Origin: Nonomuraea rhodomycinica
Lineage (GTDB): Bacteria > Actinomycetota > Actinomycetes > Streptosporangiales > Streptosporangiaceae
Direction of reading: 5' to 3'
Assembly (NCBI RefSeq): GCF_013363995.1
Contig: NZ_JABWGO010000001.1
Location: 1,683,222 to 1,747,221 of the forward strand
Length of the DNA stretch: 64,000 nucleotides
Positions 9,550 to 18,901 of the stretch are shown piece after piece. Each line of letters begins with the position of its first letter. Position 1 is the stretch's first letter. The notes under the pieces are model-generated. The model saw only the letters and a program-made list of their open reading frames with translations, ran no database searches and was not told the DNA's origin. The position numbers and the translations under genes were made by a program.

Positions 9550-10683
9550 GTGGCGTACTTCGACGCGGCCTCGACCGAGCCCCTCCACCCCCGGGCGCGC
9601 GAGGCGCTCCTGGAGGCGGTCGACGTCGGCTGGGCCGACCCCGCGAGGCCGTACACCCAGTCCCGCCGGGCGCACCTGCTGCTGGAGCAGGCGCGCTCGG
9701 AGGTGGCCGAGGTGCTGGGCGCGCGCCCCGACGAGGTGTCGTTCACCTCCTCGGGCACGCAGGCCGTGCATCTCGGCGCCCTCGGCACCCTACACGGCAG
9801 GCGCAGGGCCGGACGCCATCTGGTGACCGGCGCGGTGGAGCACTCCAGCGTGCTCCATGCTGCCCAGCTGCACGAACGCGACGGCGGCACGGTCGAGACG
9901 GTCGGCGTGAGCCTGACCGGACGGGTCGATCCGGCCGCGTTCGAGGCCGCCGTGGCCCGCGAGGGCACCGCGCTGGCGTGCCTGCAGAGCGCCAACCACG
10001 AGGTGGGCACGCTGCAGCCGGTGGCCGAAGTGGCCGAGGCGTGCCGGCGGCACGGGGTGCCGCTGCTGGTCGACGCGGCGCAGACGGCCGGCCGGCTGCC
10101 GGTGCCGGCGGGCTGGTCGGTTCTGACGGCCAGCGCCCACAAGTGGGGCGGCCCGGCCGGGGTGGGCGTGCTGGCCGTGCGCAAGGGCACGCGGTTCCGC
10201 TCGTTCCTGCCCGAGGACGAGCGCGAGCGCCGCCGCGTGCCGGGCTTCGAGAACGTCCCGGCGATCGTGGCCGCCGCCGCGGCGCTGCGCGCCATGGCGG
10301 AGGAGGCGCCCGAGGAGCAGCGGCGGCTGTCGGAGCTGGTCGGGCGGATCAGGGAGACGATCCCGAAGGTCGTCCCGGACGTCGAGGTGATCGGCGAGCC
10401 GGTCGAGCGGGCCCCGCACATCGTGACGTTCTCCTGTCTGTACGTGGACGGCGAGGTGCTGCTCGGCGAACTCGACAAGGCGGGATTCGCGGTCTCGTCC
10501 GGGAGTTCCTGCACCGCTAGTACGCTTCGTCCATCGCATGTCCTGGAAGCGATGGGCGTGCTCACCCATGGGAACGTGCGGGTCTCCCTGCCCAGGGGCG
10601 CCACCGCGGACGAGGTCGATCGGTTCCTCGCCGTGCTGCCCGAGCTGGTGCGCCGGATCCGCCACGACGCAGGAGTCGCATGA
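9550..10683 (+). CDS. Cysteine desulfurase (class V aminotransferase fold)
   Basis: PLP enzyme of 377 residues that takes sulfur from cysteine. SAHKWGGP carries the PLP lysine (Lys198), with the preceding His197. EHSSVLHA and DAAQTAG are PLP-site segments. SSGSSCTAS carries the persulfide-forming Cys321. The frame is open back to 9451, but GTG 9550 (VAYFDAASTEPL) matches the usual NifS/IscS start. It overlaps the tusA-like gene by four bases, so the likely sulfur acceptor is that neighbour rather than a linked IscU. The physiological target (tRNA thiolation, cofactor or metal site) cannot be told from the sequence. Confidence 0.9.
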   Translation: MAYFDAASTEPLHPRAREALLEAVDVGWADPARPYTQSRRAHLLLEQARSEVAEVLGARPDEVSFTSSGTQAVHLGALGTLHGRRRAGRHLVTGAVEHSSVLHAAQLHERDGGTVETVGVSLTGRVDPAAFEAAVAREGTALACLQSANHEVGTLQPVAEVAEACRRHGVPLLVDAAQTAGRLPVPAGWSVLTASAHKWGGPAGVGVLAVRKGTRFRSFLPEDERERRRVPGFENVPAIVAAAAALRAMAEEAPEEQRRLSELVGRIRETIPKVVPDVEVIGEPVERAPHIVTFSCLYVDGEVLLGELDKAGFAVSSGSSCTASTLRPSHVLEAMGVLTHGNVRVSLPRGATADEVDRFLAVLPELVRRIRHDAGVA

Positions 10684-10925
10684 CCGAGGTCACCGCACCG
10701 GCACTGACGATCGACGCGCTCGGGAAGAAGTGCCCGATCCCGATCATCATGCTGGCCGAGCAGATCAATCACGTGCCGCTCAACTCGGTGGTGGCCGTCC
10801 TGGCCGACGACCCGGCGGCCTACACCGACGTGCCGGCCTGGTGCCGGCTCAAGTCCCACCGCCACGTCGGCTCGTACGAGCTGCCGGGCGGCGGCTGGGC
10901 GATCCACGTGCGGCGCAACTACTGA
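10680..10925 (+). CDS. TusA-family sulfurtransferase
   Basis: Small sulfur-carrier protein of 81 residues. The family motif is KKCPIPIIMLAEQI, with the CPxP cysteine as the expected persulfide site. A second Cys sits in PAWCRLKSHRHVG, as in several SirA/TusA/YedF proteins. The ATG overlaps the desulfurase stop codon (ATGA), so the two proteins are probably made at fixed ratio and form a dedicated sulfur relay. No partner that consumes the sulfur is adjacent. Confidence 0.9.
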   Translation: MTEVTAPALTIDALGKKCPIPIIMLAEQINHVPLNSVVAVLADDPAAYTDVPAWCRLKSHRHVGSYELPGGGWAIHVRRNY

Positions 10926-11030
10926 CCTCTCCCCCTGTTTCGTCTGATTCGTCCGGGGATGTGGCATGTGACGCGACCTGGGTAGGGCCAGAGCGGACCG
11001 ACCGCTGACGAGCACCCCAGGGGGAGAGAG

Positions 11031-11465
11031 ATGACCGCAGGACACCCGCACGAGACCGCGCGCGACGTGATGAACCCGGGCGCCGAATGCCTCCCGGCCC
11101 ACGAGACGCTCGACCGGGCGGCGCAGCTCATGCGCAACGACAACGTTGGGGCGCTGCCCGTCTGCGATCCGGACGGGCGCGTCGTCGGGATCATCACCGA
11201 CCGCGACATCGTCGTGAAGTGCATCGCGGAGGGGCGCGACCCCTCCCAGGTACGGGCCGCCGACCTCACGGCGGGGCTGGTGTCGGTGACGCCGGACGCC
11301 CCGCTGGCCGAGGCGCTGTCGCGCATGGAGGAGCACCAGATCAAGCGGCTGCCGGTGGTCGAGGGCGACCACGTGGTGGGCATGATCAGCGAGGCCGACC
11401 TGGCCAGGCACCTGCCGGACGCGCAGCTCGCCGAGTTCGTCCACCGCGTCTACGCGCGCGGCTGA
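11031..11465 (+). CDS. Tandem CBS-domain protein
   Basis: 144 residues made of two CBS motifs and little else: ARDVMNPGAECLPAHETL through VVGIITDRDIVVK, then LVSVTPDAPLAEAL through VVGMISEADLARH. Stand-alone CBS pairs bind adenine nucleotides and often report energy charge. Actinobacterial members of this size include hypoxic-response proteins, but this assignment is inference. The start is supported by GGGGGAGAGAG just before the ATG. It is monocistronic and ends before a 12-bp hairpin. Confidence 0.9.
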   Translation: MTAGHPHETARDVMNPGAECLPAHETLDRAAQLMRNDNVGALPVCDPDGRVVGIITDRDIVVKCIAEGRDPSQVRAADLTAGLVSVTPDAPLAEALSRMEEHQIKRLPVVEGDHVVGMISEADLARHLPDAQLAEFVHRVYARG

Positions 11466-11479
11466 CCCGGGCGGCACCC

Positions 11480-11523
11480 GGACGACCCGCGGGCGGCGCC
11501 GAGGCGCGGCTCGCGGGTCGTCC
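11480..11523. terminator. Hairpin between the convergent CBS and kinase genes
   Basis: A 12-bp perfect stem (11480-11491 pairing with 11512-11523) with a GC-rich loop lies 14 bases after the CBS stop codon. There is no T-run, as is common in high-GC actinomycetes. It could stop transcription from either side. Confidence 0.6.
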
Positions 11524-11608
11524 GCGTTCCAGGGGCCCCTCACAGTTCCAGGGCCTCTTGCTGGAGGGTGCCGGGGCGCCCGTGAGGGGCGCCGCAGGGC
11601 GCTCGGGG

Positions 11609-12595
11609 CTACGGGTGGTGGCAGCGCACGTGGGCGGCCACCTCGGCCGCGGCGTCGGCTCCGTAGGCGGCGGCGAAGCGCTCCAGGAAGACCTTCTGGC
11701 CGAGCTCGTACTCCTGGCCGCCGACGTTCTCCAGCACGTGGGTGGCCGTCAGGTTGCCGATCTGGCCGCAGCGCTCCAGCGACAGGCCCCAGGCCAGGCC
11801 GGCGAGGAAGCCGGCGCGGAAGGCGTCGCCGACGCCCGTCGGGTCGGCCTTGCCGAGCTCGGGGGCCGGGGCCACGTGGATGGACGGCTCGCCCGCGCGG
11901 TCGATGACCGCGCCCTTGGGGCCGAGCGTGGTGACGCGGACGCCGACGCGGGACAGGATCTCGGCGTCGGACCAGCCGGTCTTCTGCTCGATGAGCCCCT
12001 TCTCGTAGTCGTTGGAGAACAGGTAGGCGGCGCCGTCGACGAGGTCGCGGATCTGGTCGTCGCCCATGCGGGCGAGCTGCTGCGAGGGGTCGGCGGCGAA
12101 CGGGATGCCGCGCTGGCGGCACTCGTCGGTGTGGCGCAGCATCGCGTCGGGGTCGTTGGGGCTGACCAGCACGAGGTCGAGGCCGCCGACGCGGGAGGCG
12201 ACCGGCTGCAGCTCGATGAGGCGCGCCTCGGCCATCGCCCCGGTGTAGAAGGAGGCGATCTGGTTGTGGTGCTCGTCGGTGGTGCACAGGAAGCGCGCCG
12301 TGTGGCGGGTCTCGGAGACGTGCACCGAGCCGCAGTCGACGCCGTGGCGCTCCAGCCAGGAGTGGTAGTCGGCGAAGTCGTTGCCGACGGCGCCCACGAG
12401 GATCGGGTTGAGGCCCAGGCAGCCCATGCCGAAGGCGATGTTCGCCGCGCACCCGCCGCGACGGATCTGCAGGTCGTCGACCAGGAACGAGAGTGACACC
12501 CGGTCGAGCTGCTCGGCGATGAGCTGGTCGCCGAAGCTGCCGGGGAACGTCATCAGTTGGTCGGTCGCGATGGAGCCGGTGACGGCGATGCGCAC
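11609..12595 (-). CDS. PfkB-family kinase, adenosine kinase (AdoK)-like
   Basis: Ribokinase-fold kinase of 328 residues. It begins VRIAVTGSIATDQLM, has the substrate-binding RRGGCAANIAFGMG and ends with the anion-hole/catalytic motif DPTGVGDAFRAGFLAG. From memory it resembles M. tuberculosis Rv2202c, an adenosine kinase once called cbhK, in the same neighbourhood. The substrate is therefore probably adenosine, but a sugar cannot be excluded. The GTG start at 12595 is chosen because GAGGAAGAAG lies upstream and the family motif starts there; the open frame extends to 12667. Confidence 0.85.
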   Translation of the reverse strand: MRIAVTGSIATDQLMTFPGSFGDQLIAEQLDRVSLSFLVDDLQIRRGGCAANIAFGMGCLGLNPILVGAVGNDFADYHSWLERHGVDCGSVHVSETRHTARFLCTTDEHHNQIASFYTGAMAEARLIELQPVASRVGGLDLVLVSPNDPDAMLRHTDECRQRGIPFAADPSQQLARMGDDQIRDLVDGAAYLFSNDYEKGLIEQKTGWSDAEILSRVGVRVTTLGPKGAVIDRAGEPSIHVAPAPELGKADPTGVGDAFRAGFLAGLAWGLSLERCGQIGNLTATHVLENVGGQEYELGQKVFLERFAAAYGADAAAEVAAHVRCHHP

Positions 12596-12706
12596 GGGAT
12601 TCTTCTTCCTCGTTGTCTGCAAGCCAATTGAGCCCAACGAGAATACGCGAAGGTCCCGCACGCACAAAGGCGAGCGGGACCGTGTCGGTGACGACCCGTC
12701 AGGCGA

Positions 12707-13060
12707 CTAGTTGAAGGAGTCGCCGCACGCGCACGAACCCGTGGCGTTGGGGTTGTCGATGGTGAAGCCCTGCTTCTCGATGGTGTCGACGAAGTCGATG
12801 GAGGCGCCCATCAGGTACGGGGCGCTCATCCTGTCGGTGACGACACTCACGCCGCCGAAGTCGGTGACGACGTCGCCGTCCATCTGGCGGTCGTCGAAGA
12901 AGAGCTGGTAGCGCAGGCCGGAGCAGCCGCCCGGCTGCACGGCCACGCGCAGCTGCAGACCTTCCTCGCCCTGCTGCTCGAGCAGGCTCTTGACCTTGGC
13001 GGCGGCCGCGTCGGTCAGGATCAGGCCCTGCGCTGTGGTCTCGCTGCTCTCAACCGTCAT
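12707..13060 (-). CDS. Iron-sulfur cluster insertion protein (ErpA/IscA/HesB family)
   Basis: A-type Fe-S carrier of 117 residues. The three conserved cysteines are present: Cys46 in PGGCSGLRY, and Cys110 and Cys112 in GSCACGDSF at the C-terminus. It delivers clusters to apo-enzymes; the neighbouring quinolinate synthase (nadA) and the lipoyl synthase at 37 kb are both [4Fe-4S] enzymes. It is divergent from nadA across 13061-13246. An IscA-like gene close to the adenosine kinase is also the mycobacterial arrangement. Confidence 0.93.
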   Translation of the reverse strand: MTVESSETTAQGLILTDAAAAKVKSLLEQQGEEGLQLRVAVQPGGCSGLRYQLFFDDRQMDGDVVTDFGGVSVVTDRMSAPYLMGASIDFVDTIEKQGFTIDNPNATGSCACGDSFN

Positions 13061-13214
13061 CTGCTGACTCCCTAACCCGGCTGTCTCTTTCTGACGTCCT
13101 ACTAAGACGCTACCAACACCAGGGGTATGCCCGGCATTCCCCTGCCCCTCCCCTGTTCTGCTCGGTCTCCGCCCACCCGGGACGCGACCATGGCGAGCCG
13201 TGTGCCATCATCGG

Positions 13215-13233
13215 TATCGTCAAACCGACGATA
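13215..13233. promoter_or_regulatory. Inverted repeat upstream of nadA, candidate operator
   Basis: TATCGTC and GACGATA form perfect 7-bp arms around a five-base spacer, 13 bases before the chosen nadA start. The position suits a repressor of NAD synthesis. I cannot match it with certainty to a named regulator. Confidence 0.45.
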
Positions 13234-13246
13234 AGGGGGGATGGCG

Positions 13247-14394
13247 ATGGCCACCCAGACCGGTCTGCCGCTCTTCGTCCTCGGCCAGGGCGCCGATCCG
13301 CACTCCGAGCGGGGGGTGGACTGCCCGGGCGAGCTGCCGCCGGCCTCCGACCCCGGCCTGGTGGAGCGGGCGCGCAAGGCGAAGGAGGCGCTGGGCGAGC
13401 GGCTGTTCGTGCTGGGCCACCACTACCAGCGCGACGAGGTCATCCAGTTCGCCGACGTGACCGGCGACTCCTTCAAGCTGGCCCGGCTGGCGGCGGCCCG
13501 GCCGGAGGCGGAGTACATCGTCTTCTGCGGCGTGCACTTCATGGCGGAGTCGGCCGACATCCTCACCTCCGACGCCCAGAAGGTGATCCTGCCCGACCTG
13601 GCGGCCGGGTGCTCGATGGCCGACATGGCCACGTTCGACCAGGTGGAGGAGTGCTGGGAGGCGCTGGAGGACGCCGGCCTGGCCGATGACGTGATCCCCG
13701 TCACGTACATGAACTCCAGCGCCGACATCAAGGCGTTCTGCGGCCGCAACGGCGGCGCCGTGTGCACCTCCTCCAACGCGCGCCGCGCGCTGGACTGGGC
13801 GTTCGATCAGCGCGGCAAGGTGCTGTTCCTGCCCGACCAGCACCTCGGCCGCAACACGGCCGTGCTGGAGATGGGCATGTCGCTGGACGACTGCGTGGTG
13901 TGGAACCCGCACCGTCCCGGCGGGGGCCTCACCCGCGAGCAGCTCCAGCGGGCCAGGATGATCCTGTGGAAGGGCCACTGCTCGGTGCACGGCCGTTTCA
14001 CGGCCGAGTCGGTCGACGACGTACGGCGGCGCGTGCCGGGCGTGAACGTGCTCGTCCACCCGGAGTGCCGGCACGAGGTGGTGCTCAAGGCCGACCACGT
14101 CGGCTCCACCGAGCACATCATCAAGACGCTGGAGCAGGCCCCGGCCGGGTCGAGCTGGGCCGTCGGCACCGAGCTCAACCTGGTCAAGCGGCTCGCCGGG
14201 ATGTTCCCCGACAAGAACGTCTCATTCCTGGACCGTACGGTCTGCTACTGCTCGACCATGAACCGCATCGACCTGCCCCACCTGGTGTGGGCGCTGGAGT
14301 CGCTGTCGCTGGGCGAGGTGGTCAACCAGATCACGGTGGACGAGGACACGGCGCACTGGGCGCGCGTGGCCCTCGACCGCATGCTGGCCCTGCC

Positions 14395-14398
<4 letters not shown>
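13247..14398 (+). CDS. nadA: Quinolinate synthase NadA
   Basis: Condenses iminoaspartate and dihydroxyacetone phosphate to quinolinate for NAD synthesis, using an oxygen-sensitive [4Fe-4S] cluster. Cluster cysteines are expected in VFCGVHFMAES, WKGHCSVHGRF and VCYCSTMNRIDL, all present. YMNSSADIKAF and HPECRHEVV are further family motifs. Two in-frame ATGs exist. AAGGGGGG ends at 13240, leaving no spacing for ATG 13241 but six bases for ATG 13247, so the latter is preferred (383 residues). nadB and nadC are not adjacent. The stop codon overlaps that of the convergent SIMPL gene in a shared CTAG. Confidence 0.96.
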
Positions 14399-15114
<716 letters not shown>

Positions 15115-15219
15115 GCGCACCCCTTCGTGGACGGGTCCGGGTCCTTCGTGTGGCGTCGGACGGATCTGGTACGGATGGGCCGTTCCGCTGCCCCATTGTG
15201 CTGGCCGTCACGCCCGCCG

Positions 15220-17058
15220 TCAGCCCTTGCCCGTCTCCCCCGGGCCGCGTACGGCCGCCACCAGGGGGGTCGGGTCGCGGAGCAGGGCGCGGCGGCGGAC
15301 GCGGACCAGCTCCGCGCCCAGCGCCGCCGCCACCCGCCGGCCCGGCGCCCGCCGGAGGGTCGTGCTCACCACGGTGACCGGGACGGCGGGCATCGGCCGG
15401 CGGGCTCTCAGGAGACGCAGGACGGCGGCCATGTCGCGGCGCGCCAGCCATTCCGCCGCGATCGCCGCCGCCGCGTGCCCGCGCCCGGCACACCGGCACC
15501 GCCCACGCCCGCATCGGCGATGCCCACGCCCGCCGCGCCCGCGTCCTTCGCCTCCGCGCCCGCCGTTTGCACTCCCCTCGAACCCATGCCCGCCGTCCCC
15601 ACTCCCCTCGGACCCATGCCCGTCGTTCCTACGCCCGCCGTCCCCACTCCCCTCGAACCCACGCCCGTCGTTCCTACGCCCGCCGTCCCCACTCCCCTCG
15701 CGCCCGGGGCCGCCGGGTCGTGGCCGGGCGGGCGGGACTGGCGGGACGGGGGTGTGGAGCCGGTCCAGGGCCGGGGCGGCCAGGCGGGCCAGGGCCGCGG
15801 CGCCCCACGTGCCGCCCAGGGCGGGCAGCCACCGGACCACCTCCCGTCCCGCCGCCGAGGTGCCGCGCGCGCCCCGCACACCGGGATCCGGGTCCACGAG
15901 CACGAGCGCGGCCACCCGCAGGGGGTGCAGCCGGGCGAACGCCTCCGCATGCCAGGCGGCCCGCCCGTGGGCGACGACGGTGACGCGCTCGGGGTGCGCG
16001 GGGGCGAGGGCGGCCAGCCGGGCCGCCTCGCCGTACAGGGTGGGCGGCACGGAGGGCGCCGCTCCCTGAGCACACGGGCCCGGCCCGCCCGGAGCGCACG
16101 CGTCCGCGCCGAGACCGGGGCGGTCGAAGCGGGTCACCCGGCGCCCGCGCGCCAATGCCCGTGTCAGCCGGTCCCAGGGCAGCCAGGCCCCTCCGGGGCC
16201 GCCGGTGAGGATCACGGCGGGCCCGGTCCCGTACCGCGCCACGCGGGACGGCGCACCGGAGGGCTCCGGCCCGGGGCGTACGAGCAGCCTGAGCGCCGCG
16301 TACACGAGCCAGCCGGCCAGGAGCGCGGCCTGGAGACGCTGCACGGCCCCCGCGCCCGCGGGAAGCCCCAGGAGGCCGTGGCCGTGCCCGAGGACGGCCT
16401 GGGCGAGTGGCGGGACCGCCGGAGTTCCGGAAGGGAGCGCGAACGGCGAGGCGAGGACGGCGGACGGCGCGAGGACGGCCGACGGGATGAGGGCGGCCGA
16501 CGGGATGAGGGCGGGGCCGCCGGGGAGGAGCACGGCCATGAGCGTGACGGCGCCGGTGGAGACGGCGCCGACGAGGGCGGCGGCGCCCAGGGAGGCGCCC
16601 GCGAGGAGGGCGGCGGGCCAGGTGTGCCAGCGCAGGCTCAGCAGCACCATGGCGGCCACGCCGCACGCCTCCGACGGCAGCTGCGCCACGGCGTGGACGT
16701 GGTGGGCCAGCGAGCGCGCCCGGTGCGCGCACGACGGGTCGCTGAGCACCGCGCAGTCCAGCGGGAACACCCCTCCCACCAGCGCCAGCACGGCGAACGC
16801 GGCCAGCGCCAGCCAGCCGGCCCCCTCCCGGGCGGTACGGGGCACGAGCGCCACTCCCGCCAGGCACGCCAGGCCGGCGAGCGCGTCGGTGGCCCGGAAC
16901 AGGCGCGTCCACGGCTGGTCGCGGGCGGCCAGCTCGCTCACGTAGCCGCCGGCGCCGCTCAGGGCCGGGGTGGTGAACTGCCCGGTCACCCAGGCGCTGG
17001 CGAGTACGGCGGCCACGATGAACGCAAAAGCCGCGAACACCGACAATTGTCGCTCCAC
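15220..17058 (-). CDS. DUF998-like membrane domain fused to a degenerate alpha/beta-hydrolase domain
   Basis: 612 residues. The first ~180 residues hold about six hydrophobic helices with DUF998-like features (GGYVSELAARDQPWTRLFRA; FPLDCAVLSDPSC). A Pro/Ala linker and one more helix (about 242-261) lead to an alpha/beta-hydrolase-like region from ~278. There VILTGGPGG resembles the oxyanion segment and FDRPGLG the following strand. The nucleophile elbow reads VVAHGRAAW (363-369), with Gly365 where Ser is expected, so it is probably catalytically dead. A Gly/Arg/Asp-rich repeat (about 453-515) interrupts the domain. The GTG start at 17058 gives a clean first helix. Confidence 0.75.
   Translation of the reverse strand: MERQLSVFAAFAFIVAAVLASAWVTGQFTTPALSGAGGYVSELAARDQPWTRLFRATDALAGLACLAGVALVPRTAREGAGWLALAAFAVLALVGGVFPLDCAVLSDPSCAHRARSLAHHVHAVAQLPSEACGVAAMVLLSLRWHTWPAALLAGASLGAAALVGAVSTGAVTLMAVLLPGGPALIPSAALIPSAVLAPSAVLASPFALPSGTPAVPPLAQAVLGHGHGLLGLPAGAGAVQRLQAALLAGWLVYAALRLLVRPGPEPSGAPSRVARYGTGPAVILTGGPGGAWLPWDRLTRALARGRRVTRFDRPGLGADACAPGGPGPCAQGAAPSVPPTLYGEAARLAALAPAHPERVTVVAHGRAAWHAEAFARLHPLRVAALVLVDPDPGVRGARGTSAAGREVVRWLPALGGTWGAAALARLAAPALDRLHTPVPPVPPARPRPGGPGREGSGDGGRRNDGRGFEGSGDGGRRNDGHGSEGSGDGGHGFEGSANGGRGGEGRGRGGRGHRRCGRGRCRCAGRGHAAAAIAAEWLARRDMAAVLRLLRARRPMPAVPVTVVSTTLRRAPGRRVAAALGAELVRVRRRALLRDPTPLVAAVRGPGETGKG
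15571..15700. repeat. In-frame minisatellite (30/45-bp units) inside the DUF998/hydrolase gene
   Basis: Four copies of ACTCCCCTCG begin at 15571, 15601, 15646 and 15691, within units of 30, 45 and 45 bp. All are multiples of 15, so the reading frame is kept. The encoded repeat is Gly/Arg/Asn/Asp-rich. Copy-number variation between strains would change only the length of the insert. Confidence 0.9.
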
Positions 17059-17159
17059 GTGACGATTACATCACTAAGCGTATCGACCGCCATGAACCGC
17101 CCCCGGCGCGAGCACGGGTCCGCAGGGCCGGGCGCGGCTCAGAGACCGGGCGCGGCGGC

Positions 17160-17723
17160 TCAGAGGCCGGGGGCGCCCCAGACCGGGAACCAGCGGCTGA
17201 GGTCCGGCTCCAGCGGGAGCTCGGCCGCGAGCACGCCGCGCGCCTGGAGTTCGAGCGCGTTGTCGCGCCGCTGATCCGGCAGGGGCGCGAACGGGTAGAA
17301 CGCGCCCCGCTTGTACAGGTACACGATCGACAGCCGCCGCCCGTCCTCCCCGGCGAGCGACACGATGGAGCACAGCAGCGACGGGCCGAACCCGGCGCCC
17401 TCCAGCGTCGAGTTGACCGCGTGCAGCTCCGTCACCAGGTCGCCCACCGCCTCCGGCGGGCGCCGCACCAGCAGCCACGTGTAGCCGTAGCCGTCGTCGG
17501 ACTCCTCGACGCGGTCGCCGAGCAGCGCCTTGGCGTCGCGTTCGGCCTCCGCGAAGGCGCCGCCCTCGGCCGCGCGGAAGGCGACCGAGCCCGTCCCGGT
17601 CGCCTTGAGGCCGGTGGCCGCCTCCAGGGTCACCAGGGCGGACGGCAGCGCGAACAGCGCGTCGAGGTTCGGCCTCACCGGTTTCGAACGGCCGAGCAGC
17701 GCGTCCAGCCAGCCCACGCTCAT
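17160..17723 (-). CDS. pspAB: PspA-associated protein PspAB
   Basis: 187-residue soluble protein, the last gene of pspA-pspAA-htpX-pspAB. It starts MSVGWLDALLGRSKPV and contains SLAGEDGRRLSIVYLYKRGAFYPFAP, matching the PspAB family as I know it, a partner found with PspA and HtpX in Actinobacteria. The biochemical role is unknown; a link to the phage-shock/envelope-stress response is inferred from conserved context. The ATG at 17723 overlaps the htpX stop codon (ATGA). The open frame runs much further upstream but only through htpX. Confidence 0.85.
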   Translation of the reverse strand: MSVGWLDALLGRSKPVRPNLDALFALPSALVTLEAATGLKATGTGSVAFRAAEGGAFAEAERDAKALLGDRVEESDDGYGYTWLLVRRPPEAVGDLVTELHAVNSTLEGAGFGPSLLCSIVSLAGEDGRRLSIVYLYKRGAFYPFAPLPDQRRDNALELQARGVLAAELPLEPDLSRWFPVWGAPGL

Positions 17724-18619
17724 CCCCTCCCGAGCTGGGCGGAGATCTCCGAGAGCTGCCGGAGGCGGCGTTCGAGCGGCGGGTGCGTGGAGAACAGGTT
17801 CGCCAGCGTCGCGCCGGGCGCCGCGGCCGGGGCGAAGTAGAAGGCGTTGAACGGCGCGGCCTCGCGCAGGTCGCGGGTCGGGATCCGGGCCATGTCGCCG
17901 CTGATCTTGACGAGTGCGCTGGCCAGCTCCGACGGCCGCTGCGTGAGCAGGGCTCCGGCCCGGTCCGCGGACAGCTCGCGGTAGCGCGACAGGGCCCGGG
18001 TGAGCAGGAAGCTCACCGCGTACACGATGATCGACACCAGCATGACGATCAGCCCGATCGGCAGGCCGCCCTGCCCGTCGGAGCGGCGCGAGCCCAGCCC
18101 GCTGTAGAGGGCGAAGCGGGTCATGAGACCCGCGACGAGGCCGAGGAACGAGGCGATCGTCATGACGGCCACGTCGCGGTGGGCGACGTGCGAGAGCTCG
18201 TGGGCCAGCACTCCCTCGAGCTCCCGCGCGTCCAGGCGGCGCAGGATGCCCGTCGTCACGCAGACGACGGCGTGTTTCTGGTCGCGGCCGGTGGCGAACG
18301 CGTTGGGGACGTCGGAGTCGGCGATGGCCACCCGCGGCTTGGGCATGTCGGCCATGGCGCACAACCGGTCGATCAGCCCGTGCAGTTCGGGAGCCTCCCG
18401 CGGCGACACCTCGCGCCCGCCCATCCCGTACAAGGCGATGCGGTCGGACAGGAAGTACTGCGCCAGCAGCAGGCCCCCGGCGATCAGCAGCACCGTCAGC
18501 GCCCGGACCCCCAGGGCGACGAGGGCGCCGACGAACACGACGTACAGCAGCCCGAGCAGGAACATCGTCATGACCATGCGACTGGTCAGGCCGCGGTCGG
18601 GCGCGAACCGCGTGCGCAC
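17720..18619 (-). CDS. htpX: Membrane zinc metalloprotease HtpX (M48)
   Basis: Membrane quality-control protease of 299 residues. Two N-terminal helices (about 14-57) precede the active site HELSH in GVLAHELSHVAHRD. Two more helices (about 153-170 and 188-210) follow, then the third zinc ligand in YRELSADRAG. The C-terminal STHPPLERRL is also typical. The GTG start lies three bases after the pspAA stop. Placement in the psp operon suggests that proteolysis of damaged membrane proteins is part of the same stress response. Confidence 0.95.
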   Translation of the reverse strand: MRTRFAPDRGLTSRMVMTMFLLGLLYVVFVGALVALGVRALTVLLIAGGLLLAQYFLSDRIALYGMGGREVSPREAPELHGLIDRLCAMADMPKPRVAIADSDVPNAFATGRDQKHAVVCVTTGILRRLDARELEGVLAHELSHVAHRDVAVMTIASFLGLVAGLMTRFALYSGLGSRRSDGQGGLPIGLIVMLVSIIVYAVSFLLTRALSRYRELSADRAGALLTQRPSELASALVKISGDMARIPTRDLREAAPFNAFYFAPAAAPGATLANLFSTHPPLERRLRQLSEISAQLGRG

Positions 18620-18622
18620 GGC

Positions 18623-18901
18623 TCAGCCCGGGATGAGGCCCTGGTCGCCCAGCATCTCCCGGACCTCCTCGATCGAGGCGTCCGCGGGGGGAAGGATCAG
18701 CTCTGACGGCTCAAGGCTGTCGTCGGGCAGCGCCTTGCCCACGTGGCGCACCTTGTCGAGGAGCGCGTGGAGCTTGACGCGGAAGGCGGCCTCGTCGCCG
18801 GACTCGATCGCCGACTCCAGCTCGCCGTCCAGCTCGTTCAGCACGGCGATGTCGTCGGACGAGATCTCGACCTGGCCCTCGCCCATGATCCTGACGATCA
18901 T
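18623..18901 (-). CDS. pspAA: PspA-associated protein PspAA
   Basis: 92-residue acidic protein (MIVRIMGEGQVEISSDDIAV at its start) with a predicted alpha/beta N-terminus and a helical C-terminus. It matches the PspAA family, a small PspA partner encoded next to PspA in Actinobacteria and some other phyla. The ATG overlaps the pspA stop codon (ATGA), so the two proteins are translationally coupled. It probably modulates PspA, but the mechanism is not visible in the sequence. Confidence 0.88.
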   Translation of the reverse strand: MIVRIMGEGQVEISSDDIAVLNELDGELESAIESGDEAAFRVKLHALLDKVRHVGKALPDDSLEPSELILPPADASIEEVREMLGDQGLIPG

